Source of the DNA: JAXMAF01 sp046350555
GTDB lineage: Bacteria; Planctomycetota; Phycisphaerae; Phycisphaerales; SM1A02
Direction: 5' to 3'
DNA: 64,000 nucleotides
Assembly: GCA_046350555.1 (NCBI GenBank)
Contig: JAXMAF010000006.1
Coordinates: 203,320-267,319 of the forward strand
Shown here: positions 34,094-44,395 of the stretch, in pieces
Layout: the number at the start of each line of letters is the position of its first letter
How positions within the stretch are numbered: the first letter of the stretch is position 1
Position numbers and translations under genes: made by a program
Notes under the pieces: model-generated
Told to the model about the DNA's origin: nothing
The model's database searches: none
The model's input: only the letters and a program-made list of their open reading frames with translations

Positions 34094-35299
34094 ATGTTCA
34101 CCGTGCTCGCACCGCTCGCGCTCGCGTCGCTCCTCGCCTGCCCGCCAACCGACCCGTCCGGAACGCCGCAGGAGCGCTCCGGCGAGGTGCTCCTGGGCGC
34201 CGTCGCCGACGGCGCCGCGCCGGCGCCGGCCGCGAAGCGCGGCGGGCGGCCGATCGACCTCTGCATCTGCCTCGACACCTCGGGCAGCATGAACGGGCTC
34301 ATCGACGCGGCCCGCTCGCGACTCTGGGACATCGTCAACGACCTCGCCCTCGCGAAGCCGACGCCGCGGCTGCGCGTCGCGCTGCTCTCCTATGGCAACA
34401 CCGGACATCCGGCCGAGAAGGGCTGGGTGAAGGTGGAGACGGACTTCACCGACGACCTCGACCTGGTCTCGAAGGCGCTCTTCGCGCTCACCACCAACGG
34501 CGGCGAGGAGTACGTCGGCCGGGTGCTGGACACCGCGGCGAAGGAGCTCACGTGGACGCCGTCCGCCACGGGCGGCGCGACGAACGAACAACCGCTCCAG
34601 ATCGTGATGGTCGCCGGCAACGAGTCGGCCGACCAGGACCGGACGGTCTCGTTCCGCGACGCGTGCCGCGCACTCATCGCGCGGGGCATCGTGGTCAACC
34701 CGATCTACTGCGGTCCGCCCGACGACGATGTCGCCCCCGGCTGGCGCGAGGTGGCGACGCTCAGCGACGGGCACTTCGCGGCGATCGACCAGTCGGTCGG
34801 CGCGCTCGCCATCTCGACCCCCTTCGACGACGATCTCGCCCGGCTCAGCGCCGCGATCAACACGACGTACCTGCCCTACGGCGACCACGGCGCGTGGGCG
34901 GCCGAGAACCAGACGCTCCAGGATTCCAACGCGGCGATGCTCAACAGCGCCACCGCGGCCCAGCGCTGCGTCAGCAAGGGCGGCGAGCTCTATTCGAACG
35001 AGCGATGGGACCTCGTCGACGCGTGCAAGCAGGCCGACTTCAAGCTCGAGTCCGTCAAGGCGGAGGATCTCCCCGAGTCGATGCGCATCATGACGCCCGA
35101 GCAGTGCAAGGCGCACGTCGCCGCCATGGGCGCCAAGCGCGACGAGCTCAAGCGCCAGATCGCCGATCTCGGCCAGAAGCGACAGGCGTTCGCCGACGCG
35201 GAGAGCAGCAAGAGCGCCGAAGCCGGACGGAAGACCTTCGGCGCCGCCATGCGCGAGGCGCTGCGCGCGCAGGCCGCGGCCAGGGGCTTTGGATGGTGA
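34094..35299 (+). CDS. vWA-domain lipoprotein
   Basis: 401 residues. The N-terminus MFTVLAPLALASLLAC ends in a lipobox-like LLAC, so the protein is probably lipid-anchored. The vWA domain starts with DLCICLDTSGSMNGLIDAA (metal-site DTSGS) near residue 55, followed by LRVALLSYGNTG and QIVMVAGNESADQD. The C-terminal 120 residues are helical and basic, possibly a coiled coil (AAMGAKRDELKRQIADLGQKR). ATG 34094 has CGGAG upstream. It lies 126 bases after the VIT/vWA gene on the same strand; the two probably function together at the envelope. Ligand unknown. Confidence 0.83.
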   Translation: MFTVLAPLALASLLACPPTDPSGTPQERSGEVLLGAVADGAAPAPAAKRGGRPIDLCICLDTSGSMNGLIDAARSRLWDIVNDLALAKPTPRLRVALLSYGNTGHPAEKGWVKVETDFTDDLDLVSKALFALTTNGGEEYVGRVLDTAAKELTWTPSATGGATNEQPLQIVMVAGNESADQDRTVSFRDACRALIARGIVVNPIYCGPPDDDVAPGWREVATLSDGHFAAIDQSVGALAISTPFDDDLARLSAAINTTYLPYGDHGAWAAENQTLQDSNAAMLNSATAAQRCVSKGGELYSNERWDLVDACKQADFKLESVKAEDLPESMRIMTPEQCKAHVAAMGAKRDELKRQIADLGQKRQAFADAESSKSAEAGRKTFGAAMREALRAQAAARGFGW

Positions 35300-35373
35300 G
35301 CGCCCGATGGTCGTCCGATCGTCGACCCGTGCTTCGTCCTCGGTTCTGTCTCACAACCCAATAGACTCGACCG

Positions 35374-36078
35374 ATGTCCAGCTCCACCGTCCTCGTCGTC
35401 GAAGACGACGCGCCGATCCGGCGCGGGGTGGTGGACGCCCTCGCCTACGCCGGCTTCCGGACGGTCGAGGCGGCGGACGGTCCGGCGGCGCTCCATGTCA
35501 TGGACGCGACACCGGTGGACCTGGTGCTGCTCGACGTGATGCTCCCACGAGGCGTGAGCGGGTTCGACCTGCTGCGGACGATCCGGGCCCGCTCGAGCAC
35601 GCTGCCGGTGATCATGCTCACGGCGCGCGGCGGCGAGGGCGACCGCGTCGAGGGACTGACCAGCGGCGCCGACGACTACGTCGTCAAGCCGTTCAGCGCC
35701 CGCGAGCTCCTGGCGCGGGTCGATGCGGTGCTGCGGCGCAGCCCGCAGCGCCAGGTCGCGGCGGCGGGCCTGCGCTGCGGCGGGCTCGAGATCCGCTTCG
35801 CGCGGCGCGAGGCCCGCGCCGGAACGGACGGCGCCATCGAGCTCACGGCGCGCGAGGCGTCGATCCTGTCGCACCTCGCCGAACATCACGGCCGGGCCAT
35901 CCATCGCGACGAGCTGCTGCGCGTCGCGTGGGGGCTCGATCCGCGCGGGCTCGAGACGCGGACGGTGGACATGCAGATGGTCCGGCTGCGCGAGAAGCTC
36001 GCGCCGCACGAGGTGATCGGCACCGTGCGCGGGCTCGGCTACAAGCTCGCCGACGGCGTCGAGGTGGTGGCCCGATGA
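35374..36078 (+). CDS. OmpR/PhoB-type response regulator
   Basis: 234 residues. The receiver domain (1-120) has the acidic pair in VVEDDAPIRRGV, phospho-acceptor Asp in DLVLLDVMLPRGVSGFD, the conserved Thr in VIMLTARGG and Lys in YVVKPFSAREL. A winged-helix DNA-binding domain (~135-232) shows IELTAREASILSHLAEHHG, LLRVAWG and TVDMQMVRLREKL, GTVRGLGYKL. The stop overlaps the start of the partner histidine kinase (ATGA at 36075), so the pair is co-translated. Target genes unknown; the upstream vWA gene is only 74 bases away. Confidence 0.95.
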   Translation: MSSSTVLVVEDDAPIRRGVVDALAYAGFRTVEAADGPAALHVMDATPVDLVLLDVMLPRGVSGFDLLRTIRARSSTLPVIMLTARGGEGDRVEGLTSGADDYVVKPFSARELLARVDAVLRRSPQRQVAAAGLRCGGLEIRFARREARAGTDGAIELTAREASILSHLAEHHGRAIHRDELLRVAWGLDPRGLETRTVDMQMVRLREKLAPHEVIGTVRGLGYKLADGVEVVAR

Positions 36079-38268
36079 GCCGCGTCGGCGGTCGTCGCAC
36101 CCTCGGCTGGGCAGTCTTCGGCATCGCCTCGATCGCGGCGCTCGCCGCCCTGGCGTGGGTCAGCGTCTCGGTCATCTCGCTCGAGCGCCGCGAGGCGCTT
36201 GCCCGCGCCGAGGCTGCGCACCAGCAGACCGTGCGGCTGGCGCTCTGGCGGATGGACTCCTGGATGACGCCACGGCTCGCCGCCGAGGCGTCGCGCCCCT
36301 ACTTCCACTACCTCGCGTTCTATCCGCCGCGCCGCGCCTACGACCAGTACCTCTCGAAGATCGCCGAGGGCGAGGTGCTCACGCCGTCGCCGCTGCTGGG
36401 CTTCAGCGACGACGTCCTCCGGCTGCATCTGCAAGTCGACAACCAGCACCGCGTCACGTCGCCGCAGGCGCCGGAGGCGAACCAGCGCGACCTCGTCGAA
36501 GGCGCGATGATGCTCTCGCCCGAGCGCGTCCAGGCGAACGTCGCCCTGCTCGACCACGTGCGCCGCGAGCTCGAGGGCGTGCCGCTCGTGGCGCGCGTCG
36601 CGCAGGTCGAGGCATGCCAGACCGCGGTCATCGGCAACGAGGCGAACCCGATCGAGTGGCTCCCGCGGGCGGGCGAGGGACTCTCCTGGCAATTCACATC
36701 GAGGCTCGCCGACGCCGACACGTCGACGACGGTGGTCGAATCGTCGGCGATGCTCGATGGTGCGCTTGCCGCGGAACGGGACCGGGCGATCGCGACGGAC
36801 GACCGCGCCGTCGATCCGAAGGTCGCCACGAAGGGCGATGCGAGGTCGGAGCCACCGTTCAAGTCCGCCACGTTCGACAAGACCGATCTCCCGCGCGCCT
36901 CCGCCAAGGACGCGAAGCCCGACGAGGCGTCCAAGCTCGATGGTGCGTTCGTCCAGCGCGTCGATCCGAAGGACGTTGCGGCCAAGGTCGAGGCGACGGC
37001 GTCCCCGCCGAACCGCCGCGCCCAGGCGCCCGACAACGACTACGCGCGGCGATTGGCGACGAGCAACGTCGCGCAGTCGGGCCAGCAGAAGACGCAGCGC
37101 GCCGGCGCCATCGAGGCGCGCGTCGACATCGGCCCGTTCGTTCCGCTCTGGGTGGCGCACGGCGACGGGGCGCCGTCGCTCTACTACTTCCGGCGGGTCG
37201 AGACGTCCGACGCGACGATGGTCCAGGGCTTCCTCGTCGACTGGCCGAAGCTCTGCGATTCGCTGCGGGCCGAGGTCGCCGACCTGCTGCCGAACGCCCG
37301 CCTCGAGCCCGTCTCCACGAGCGCCGACGATCCCGCCCCCGACGCGGACGACACGCGGCTCGCGTCGATCCCGGCGCAGCTCGTCGCCGGGGCGCCCGCC
37401 GCCGATCCGCCCGGGTCGGCCTCGCCAGCCACCGGCGCGCCTGCGCTGGCCCTGGCCCTCACGCCCGCCCGGTCGATCCTCGCCGTGGCGTGGCTCGCCC
37501 TGGTCGCGGCGATCGCGGCCGCCGGGCTCTCGCTTCGCGCGGTCCAGTTGGACGCGACCCGGCGCGCCCGCTTCGCCGGCACGGTCACGCACGAGCTGCG
37601 CACGCCGCTGACGACGTTTCAGCTCTACACCGACCTGCTCGCCGACGACATGATCCCGCCCGAGCGGCGCGGCGAGTACCTGGCCACGCTGCGCAGCGAG
37701 TCGCACCGGCTCGGACATCTCGTCGAGAACGTCCTCTCCTACGCCCGCATCGAACAGGGACGGCATGTGCCCACCCCCAGCGACGTGACGACGACGGAGC
37801 TGCTCGCGCGCGTGGAGCCGGCGCTGCGCCGCCGCGCCGAGGAGGCGGGCATGCGGCTCGTCCTCCAGGACGCCACGCGATGCGGAGGTGGCGACGGCGC
37901 ACCCGGCGACGACCACGCCGGGAAGCGCTGGCACATCGACGTCGACTCGACCGAGCGCATCCTCTTCAACCTCGTCGACAACGCGACGAAGTACGCCGCC
38001 GACGACTCGCCCGACCCGGTCATCCGCGCCGAGATGGTCGACGATCGGCTCCATCTGCTGGTCGTCGATCGCGGTCCGGGCCTTCCGCGCGACAGCGAGC
38101 GCCGCCTCTTCAAGCCCTTCGAGCGCGGCGCCGACGATCGCACCCACGGCAGGGCGCGGCATCGGACTCGGCCTCGCCCTCTCGCGCGAGCTGGCCCGCG
38201 CGCTCGGCGGCGACCTGACGCACGAGGCGACGCCAGGTGGTGGTGCGACGTTCCGCGTGGCGCTGTAG
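36075..38268 (+). CDS. sensor histidine kinase, frame changes near 38150
   Basis: Partner of the response regulator. Membrane segment 1 is near 12-34. A long extracytoplasmic region of ~430 residues follows, whose second half (~220-330) is a charged, Lys/Asp/Ala-rich linker. Membrane segment 2 (ILAVAWLALVAAIAAAGLSL) is near 475. The HisKA motif FAGTVTHELRTPLTTFQLY carries the phospho-His; the ATPase domain has ILFNLVDNATKYAAD and DRGPGLPRDSERRLFKPFERG. At ~38150 the frame must shift (+1) to continue into RGIGLGLALSRELARALGG (G2 box) and the end GGGATFRVAL with stop at 38266-38268. Without the shift the ATPase lacks its last glycine box and overruns the next gene. Confidence 0.85.
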
Positions 38269-38308
38269 CACACCCCGCGGGCGCGCCGTCCGCTACACTC
38301 GCCGCCCC

Positions 38309-40066
38309 GTGGAGGTCATTCGCGGCATCCCCGTCTCCCCAGGCGTCGTCATCGGCCGGGCGTTCACGCTCGGCGAGGCCGACGAGCATGTGCCGTTGCG
38401 CCACGTCCCGCCCGCCGACATGCCCCGCCAGCTCGAGCGGCTCGACCGGGCGATCGCCGACTCGCTCGCCGACCTGGACCAGCTCCGCGATCGGACGGCG
38501 CGCGAACTCGGCGCCGAACCGGCCAAGATCTTCGAGTTCCACATCGGACTGCTCAGGGATCGATCCCTGCTCGATCCGATCCGCCGCCACATCGAGACGG
38601 ATGCGGTGATCGCCGAGTACGCCGTCTCGGCGAAGTTCAAGGCGCTCGCGGCGCAGTTCAAGGGCATGGGCAGCGAGGTCTTCCGGCAGAAGGCCAACGA
38701 CGTGCTCGACCTCGATCGGCGCGTGCTCGGCAAGCTCATGGGACTGAGCGCGACGCGGGTGGCGCGGCTCGACCGGCCCGTGATCCTCATCGGCCACGAG
38801 CTGACGCCGTCGCAGTGCGCGTCGCTCGACCCGACGAAGGTCATCGGCTTCGCCACCGATGGCGGCGGACGGACGAGCCACACCTCGATCGTCGCGCGGG
38901 CCCTCGACATCCCCGCGGTCGTCGGCTGCCAGCGCCTCACGCACGTGTGCGAGGACGGCGACGAGCTGATCGTCGACGGCGACACCGGCGTGGTCGTCGT
39001 GCAGCCCGACGCGGCGACGATCGCCCGGTACGGCCAGCAGGCCGCGCTCATCCAGAGCTACCGGCAGTCGCTCCAGGAGATCGCGCTGCTGCCCGCCGAG
39101 ACGCGCGACGGCGCGCGCATCACGTTGCTGGGAAACATCGAGTTCCCGCGCGAGGTCGACTCGGTGCTCGCCAACGGCGGCGACGGCGTCGGGCTCTATC
39201 GCACGGAGTATCTCTACCTGGCCAGCGAGACGGAGCCGACCGAGGAGGATCACTTCGAGGCGTACGCCGACGCGATCCGCCGGCTCGACGGCCGGCCGCT
39301 GACCATCCGCACGCTCGACCTCGGCGCGGACAAGTACACGCAGCTTCGCGCCGAGGAACCCGAGCGCAATCCGTTCCTCGGACTGCGCAGCATCCGCTAC
39401 TGCCTCCAGAACCTGGGCATGTTCCGCACCCAGCTTCGGGCGCTGCTGCGGGCCAGCGCGCTGGGGCCGATGAAGATCATGTTCCCGCTCGTCTCCACGA
39501 TGACCGAGCTTCGCCAGGCGCGGCTGATCCTCAACGACGTCATGGAGGAGCTCGACGAGGCGGGCGTCCCCTTCGACCGCAAGCTCGCCGTGGGCATCAT
39601 GATCGAGGTGCCCAGCGCCGCGCTCATGGCCCACGTGCTGGCCCGCGAGGTCTCGTTCTTCTCGCTGGGCACCAACGATCTCATCCAGTACACGCTCGCG
39701 GTCGACCGCGGCAACGAGCGCGTCGCGAACCTCTACACGGGAGCGAGCCCGGCGGTGCTCCAGCTCATGAAGACGGTCGTCCGCGCGGCCCGCAAGGCGA
39801 AGATCGAGCTGAGCATCTGCGGCGAGATGGCCGGCGAGGCGATCTACACCATGTTGCTGATCGGCATGGGTCTGCGTACACTGTCGCTCGTTCCCGCTCA
39901 GATCCCGCACATCAAGCGCGTGATCCGGTCGGTGGACATCCCCCAATGCGAGCGGCTCGCCCGAAAGGTCGGCTCGTTCGATTCCGAACGGCAGGTCCTC
40001 AACACCCTGCGCGATGAAGTTCGGAAAATCGTTCCCGAGTCGTCAGGCGGCTGGTCCGCGGAATGA
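38309..40066 (+). CDS. ptsI: phosphoenolpyruvate-protein phosphotransferase (PTS enzyme I)
   Basis: Passes phosphate from PEP to HPr. The 585-residue protein starts at GTG 38309 with VEVIRGIPVSPGVVIGRAF. Markers are the phosphohistidine site GGGRTSHTSIVARAL, the swivelling domain, then the PEP-binding barrel: VGLYRTEYLYL, TIRTLDLGADKY, NPFLGLRSIRYCL, MIEVPSAALMA, FFSLGTNDLIQYTLAVDRGN and SICGEMAGE with the catalytic Cys. No HPr (ptsH), HPr kinase or EII gene is adjacent, so a regulatory PTS role is possible. Separated by 372 bases from the RNase gene. Confidence 0.93.
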   Translation: MEVIRGIPVSPGVVIGRAFTLGEADEHVPLRHVPPADMPRQLERLDRAIADSLADLDQLRDRTARELGAEPAKIFEFHIGLLRDRSLLDPIRRHIETDAVIAEYAVSAKFKALAAQFKGMGSEVFRQKANDVLDLDRRVLGKLMGLSATRVARLDRPVILIGHELTPSQCASLDPTKVIGFATDGGGRTSHTSIVARALDIPAVVGCQRLTHVCEDGDELIVDGDTGVVVVQPDAATIARYGQQAALIQSYRQSLQEIALLPAETRDGARITLLGNIEFPREVDSVLANGGDGVGLYRTEYLYLASETEPTEEDHFEAYADAIRRLDGRPLTIRTLDLGADKYTQLRAEEPERNPFLGLRSIRYCLQNLGMFRTQLRALLRASALGPMKIMFPLVSTMTELRQARLILNDVMEELDEAGVPFDRKLAVGIMIEVPSAALMAHVLAREVSFFSLGTNDLIQYTLAVDRGNERVANLYTGASPAVLQLMKTVVRAARKAKIELSICGEMAGEAIYTMLLIGMGLRTLSLVPAQIPHIKRVIRSVDIPQCERLARKVGSFDSERQVLNTLRDEVRKIVPESSGGWSAE

Positions 40067-40438
40067 CGACAACGGATTCTGCCCGTGCCCGCCACCGAAC
40101 GTGACGGATCCACGGGCGACCATGCACTTGGGCCGCCGAGTCGGCCGTGTGACGTGGTTCCCGCCGCGATCGGCGGTTCGAGCCGTTGGCGTCGTTCAAC
40201 CACGCCACCGACCGGACTGCGCAAGGCCTCGCGCGTGCTGCGGACCGTTCCGCCGCCGCGACCGGCTTCGCTCTCCTCGCGGCTTGGCGGACCTCACGCG
40301 ATGCCTCGACGGCCTGCCCGACGAGCCTCGCGTTGATCGCTGCCATTCGTTTCCGCCACGACGTCCCGCGCACGCCTGCATCGTCAGGCGAGTCGCGATG
40401 CGTCGGTCCATGGCGAGAGGACGTCGGTTGCGCCGCGG
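40067..40438. other. 372-base gap before the RNase E/G gene
   Basis: No convincing gene is seen; reading frames here lack recognisable motifs. It could be a long 5' leader of the RNase gene, since RNase E transcripts in other bacteria carry leaders used for autoregulation. No strong hairpin with T-tract or riboswitch consensus is evident by eye. Confidence 0.4.
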
Positions 40439-43400
40439 ATGCTCGTCGTGCCTCCACGGAGAGCCCGAGACGTGACCCCCGCCCGCAAGAAGGCCCGTAG
40501 CCGCACCACCAAGCCGGCTGGAGCCGAACGAGCCGCCGACAAGCTCGCTCCGCCGCACGCGAAGCCAGTCCCTCGACCGAAACCAGGCAAGCCGGGCAAA
40601 CCCGCACGCGCCGGCGCTTCGGACCGCGCCGTCGGCGATGCCGCGAAGCGCCGTGGCCGGCGCGGTGGCGATCGCCGAGGCGGCGCCGCGGTCGCCGATG
40701 CCGGCCACGCCTCGCCGGTCGACCATCCAATCGACGGCACCGTCGACGTGCATGCCCGCACGAGCGAATCCGCGACCGAACACCTCGATGGCGGCGCGCC
40801 CAGCACCACGTCGCTCGCCGCCGACGGCGTCCTCGAATCCAGCGACGCCGCCGGCTGGTCGGAGCGGAGCGGCGCCCCGTTCGTCGACGAGGCGTTCATC
40901 GATGCGCTGCCCGCCGACGAGGCGTCGGTCGATTCGCCGATCGACGACGACCGATCGGAGCCGACGGACGGAAGCGAGCCGCACACGGCGCATGGCGAGC
41001 GCCGCGAAGGCGAGGCGAGCGACGGACGGACCGACGCCGAGGAACTTCCCGATGCAGGCGGGAACGGACGACCGCACGGGCGAGGCGCGCCGGAGCGCGC
41101 CATTGCCGACGGCGCCGACGACGAATCGGAGTCGGCGGCGCAGGGCGGCTCCTTCTCGTTCACGCCGATTGCGCCGCCCGGAAGCCAGGTGATGATCGTC
41201 AACGACACGCCCGGCGAGGAGTGCCGCATCGCCATCCTCCAGAAGACCGACCAGGGCGATCGACTCGAGGCCCTCTTCATGGAGCGCGCGACGACCGCGA
41301 CACAGGTCGGCAACATCTACAAGGGGCGCGTCACCAACGTCGAGCCGGCGATCCAGGCCGCGTTCGTCGACTTCGGCGCGCCGCAGGCGGGGTTCCTGCA
41401 CATCTCCGACCTGCACCCGCGGTACTTCCCGACCGGGGACAAGACCGAGCGGGTCGGCAAGAAGATCCCGCGCCGCGAGCGACCGATGATGCAGGAGGCG
41501 CTTCGCCGCGGCGACGAGGTGCTCGTCCAGGTGCTCAAGCAGGGCATCGGCACGAAGGGCCCGACGCTCACGAGCTACCTCAGCATCCCCGGACGCCTGC
41601 TGGTGATGATGCCGTGGATGGACAAGAGCGGCGTGAGCCGCAAGGTCGAGGACGAGGACCAGCGGCGCGAGATGCGGCGCATCCTCGACTCGCTGAACCT
41701 GCCGGATGGCTTCGGCTTCATCCTGCGCACCGCCGGGTTCGACCGGACCAAGGTCGAGCTGCAACGCGACGCGCAGTACCTGCTGCGGCTCTGGAAGGTG
41801 ATGGAGAAGCGCATGCACGCGGTGGGTGCGCCGTGCGAGCTCTACACCGAGAGCGACCTGCTCATCCGCACGATCCGCGACGTCGTGGACAGCTCCATCG
41901 ACTCGATCGTGGTGGACAGCGGCTCGGCCTTCACCCGCGCCAAGGGATTCCTCGAGGTCGTCGCGCCGCGCTCGGCGCCGCGCGTCCTCTTCTACGACCG
42001 GCAGATGCCGATCTTCCACGCCTTCGACATCGAGCGCCAGATCGAGCTCACCCACTCGCGCATCGTGCCGCTCCCGAGCGGCGGTGCGCTGGTCGTCGAC
42101 CAGACCGAGGCCCTGGTGGCCATCGACGTCAACAGCGGCCGCAGCCGCGCCGCCCGCGACAGCGAGACCAACGCGTACCACACCAACTGCGAGGCGGTGG
42201 AGGAGATCGCCCGCCAGCTTCGCCTGCGCGACCTCGGCGGCGTGATCGTCAACGACCTCATCGACATGCGCTCGGCGAAGCACCGGCGCGACATCGAGGA
42301 GCGCTTCCACCAGGCGCTGAAGAAGGACCGGGCCCGCACGACGATCGCGCCGATCAGCGAGTTCGGCATCCTTGAGATGACCCGCCAGCGCATGCGGCCG
42401 TCGCTGCGCAAGACGCACTACAGCGACTGCCCGCACTGCGCCGGACACGGCGAGGTCAAGATGCCCGACGCCGTCGCGGGCGACGCGATCCGCTCGATCG
42501 CCAACCTCCTGCACTTCGACCGCGTGAAGCGCGTCGAGATGGCCTGCTCGACGCGCGTGGCGTCGTTGATCCTCTCGTCGCGCCGCCGCGCGATCGACGA
42601 GCTCGAGGACCGCAGCGGCAAGAAGGTCGAGATCCGCATCAGCGAGGCGCTGGCGCTCGACCGCGTGGACCTCTACGCGTACGACGACCGCGGCGCCGAC
42701 ATCGACATCACCAAGCTGCCCAGCCCGCGCGCCCCGAGGATGAGCGAGCTCGCGAACGAGCTGCCGGCGCCACCGGACGAGCGCGCGGCGCCGGCGGCGC
42801 CCAGTGGCGACGAGGGCGGCGAGCGCGGCGGACGCCGCCGTCGGCGTCGCGGCAGTCCCGGACCGGCCGATGCCACCGCGATCGCGATGCTGGGCGGGTT
42901 CGACGACCTTCCGCTCGAGGACGAGCCAGCGCTGCATCCGAACTCGAGAAACGGCCGCGACGCCGCGCGGCGGCGCCACCGGGCGCACCGCGCCCTTCGC
43001 CGGCGCCACGTTCCGCAACGCGGGCGGCGACGCCCAGAGCGGACGGCGGCACGCCGGCGCGCCGGTGGCGGCGCCCCGCGGCGGCAAGCACCCGCGCTAT
43101 CGCGCCACAGGCCCTGGAGTTTCCCCGGGCGTCGGGCGCCGCCGGAGCGGCGCGCGACGCCGAGGATGGTGGCGGCCGACGTCGACGTCGGCGCCGGCGC
43201 CGGCGCGGCGGGCGTGGTGCCGGCGCGGACATGCCCCCGGTCGGCGGTCCGTTCAGCGGCGCCAACGGTGTCGGAGGGATCCCCGACGGCGGCGGAAGCC
43301 GCGACGGCGACGGCGCCCGGACGCATCCCGCGCTCCGGGCGACGTGCGGCGACGATCGACTCGGATCGGGCGCCAAGCGCCCGGGCGCAACCGGCCAGGG

Positions 43401-44385
43401 CGACGCCTCCGAGCCGACTCCGGCGTCGATCGCGTCCGACGCAGCGCCGCGGCGGGCGCGGTCGCTGCGCCGATCGTCGACGACAAGCCGCGTCGGGTCT
43501 TCGACCTGGCGAAGGATCTTGGCGTGGCGTCGAAGGAGATCCTCGCCCGATGCAAGGAGGCGGGCGACATCGACGTGAAGAACCACATGTCGAGCCTCGC
43601 GCCGGACGATGCGCTCGTGTTCGCAGCCTGGTTCGCGCCGCCGGCGCCCGCGCCGGCGGCTGGACGAGGCGTCGCGCGCGCCGATGACCGTCGGTCCGAC
43701 ATCGACGGTGGCGCGGGGTCTCCGGACGCCTCCGACGGTCGCGACGGCGACGATGCGCGCGATCGGCGTCATCAAGATGGCCGGAACGATCTCGGCGAAG
43801 AGCGCGCCGAGGGCGATCATGCCGAAGCGCTCCCGGCAGCGAAGGTGGCGGTCGTCGCCGTCGCCGCCGACGCCGACGCGGCGGACGTGGCGGCGGCGGC
43901 CAGCCCGGCAATGGCGCCCCCGGCGGCGCCGAAGGCGGCGCGAGCGGAACGGCGCGTGCCGGGCCATGGCCGAGGCGCCGAGCGGAGCCCCACGACGCGT
44001 ACCTCGTGACACCTTCCGCGATCGCGGCCAGCCGGAGAAGATGCATCAGCACGCGCCGCCCGGACGCAACGAGGGCCGACCGCACGGTGCACCGCAGCGA
44101 GGAGGTCACGTGTCCGGCCAGAGACCATCATCCTTCGGAACGACGACCGCAGACGCGGCCGCCGCACGAGACGCAGACGGGGCATCCCGAGCGCGCCGTG
44201 CACGCCCCCGGCATGCCGACATCGGGCGCGCATCCGGCCGGCCCCGACGCGCACGGCGCATCGTCCGGAAGCGGGCGCGGGCGAGCGCCCCGCCCGGATT
44301 CCGTCCGCTGTATGGGCGCGGGCCGCAGCCGGAAGATGTCCTCGGCGGCTCGCAGGCTCAAGCGCAGAAGCGGGACGGTGGATGA
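40439..44385 (+). CDS. RNase E/G-family endoribonuclease with frame-broken Arg/Gly-rich tail and IF2_N-like segment
   Basis: Endoribonuclease of mRNA decay and rRNA processing. A disordered N-terminus (~250 residues, Lys/Pro then acidic) precedes the S1 domain (NIYKGRVTNVEPAIQAAFVDFG, AGFLHISDLH), the 5'-sensor/RNase H-like part and the catalytic DNase-I-like part, with Asp in LVAIDVNSGRSR and VNDLIDM, then the zinc-link CPHCAGHG. The intact frame runs to ~42950. Beyond that, coding sense continues by switching frames: RRRRRRRRGGRG blocks (near 43200 and 43890), KPRRVFDLAKDLGVASKEIL...VKNHMSSL (43480-43600, IF2 N-terminal-domain-like), and an end at TGA 44383, ten bases before dxr. Uncorrected, the frame stops at 43687. 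Start 40439 (ATG) or 40472 (GTG with GGAGAG). Confidence 0.85.
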
Positions 44386-44395
44386 GCCGCGTGCG

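Noticed and set aside
35338..35354. Shared string CTCGGTTCTGTCTCA at 35338 and 51608
   Set aside because: Only ~14 bases, two copies and dissimilar contexts; probably chance.
40186..40500. Small plus-strand frame (104 residues) before the RNase gene
   Set aside because: No ribosome site, low-complexity composition and overlap with the RNase start; treated as leader.
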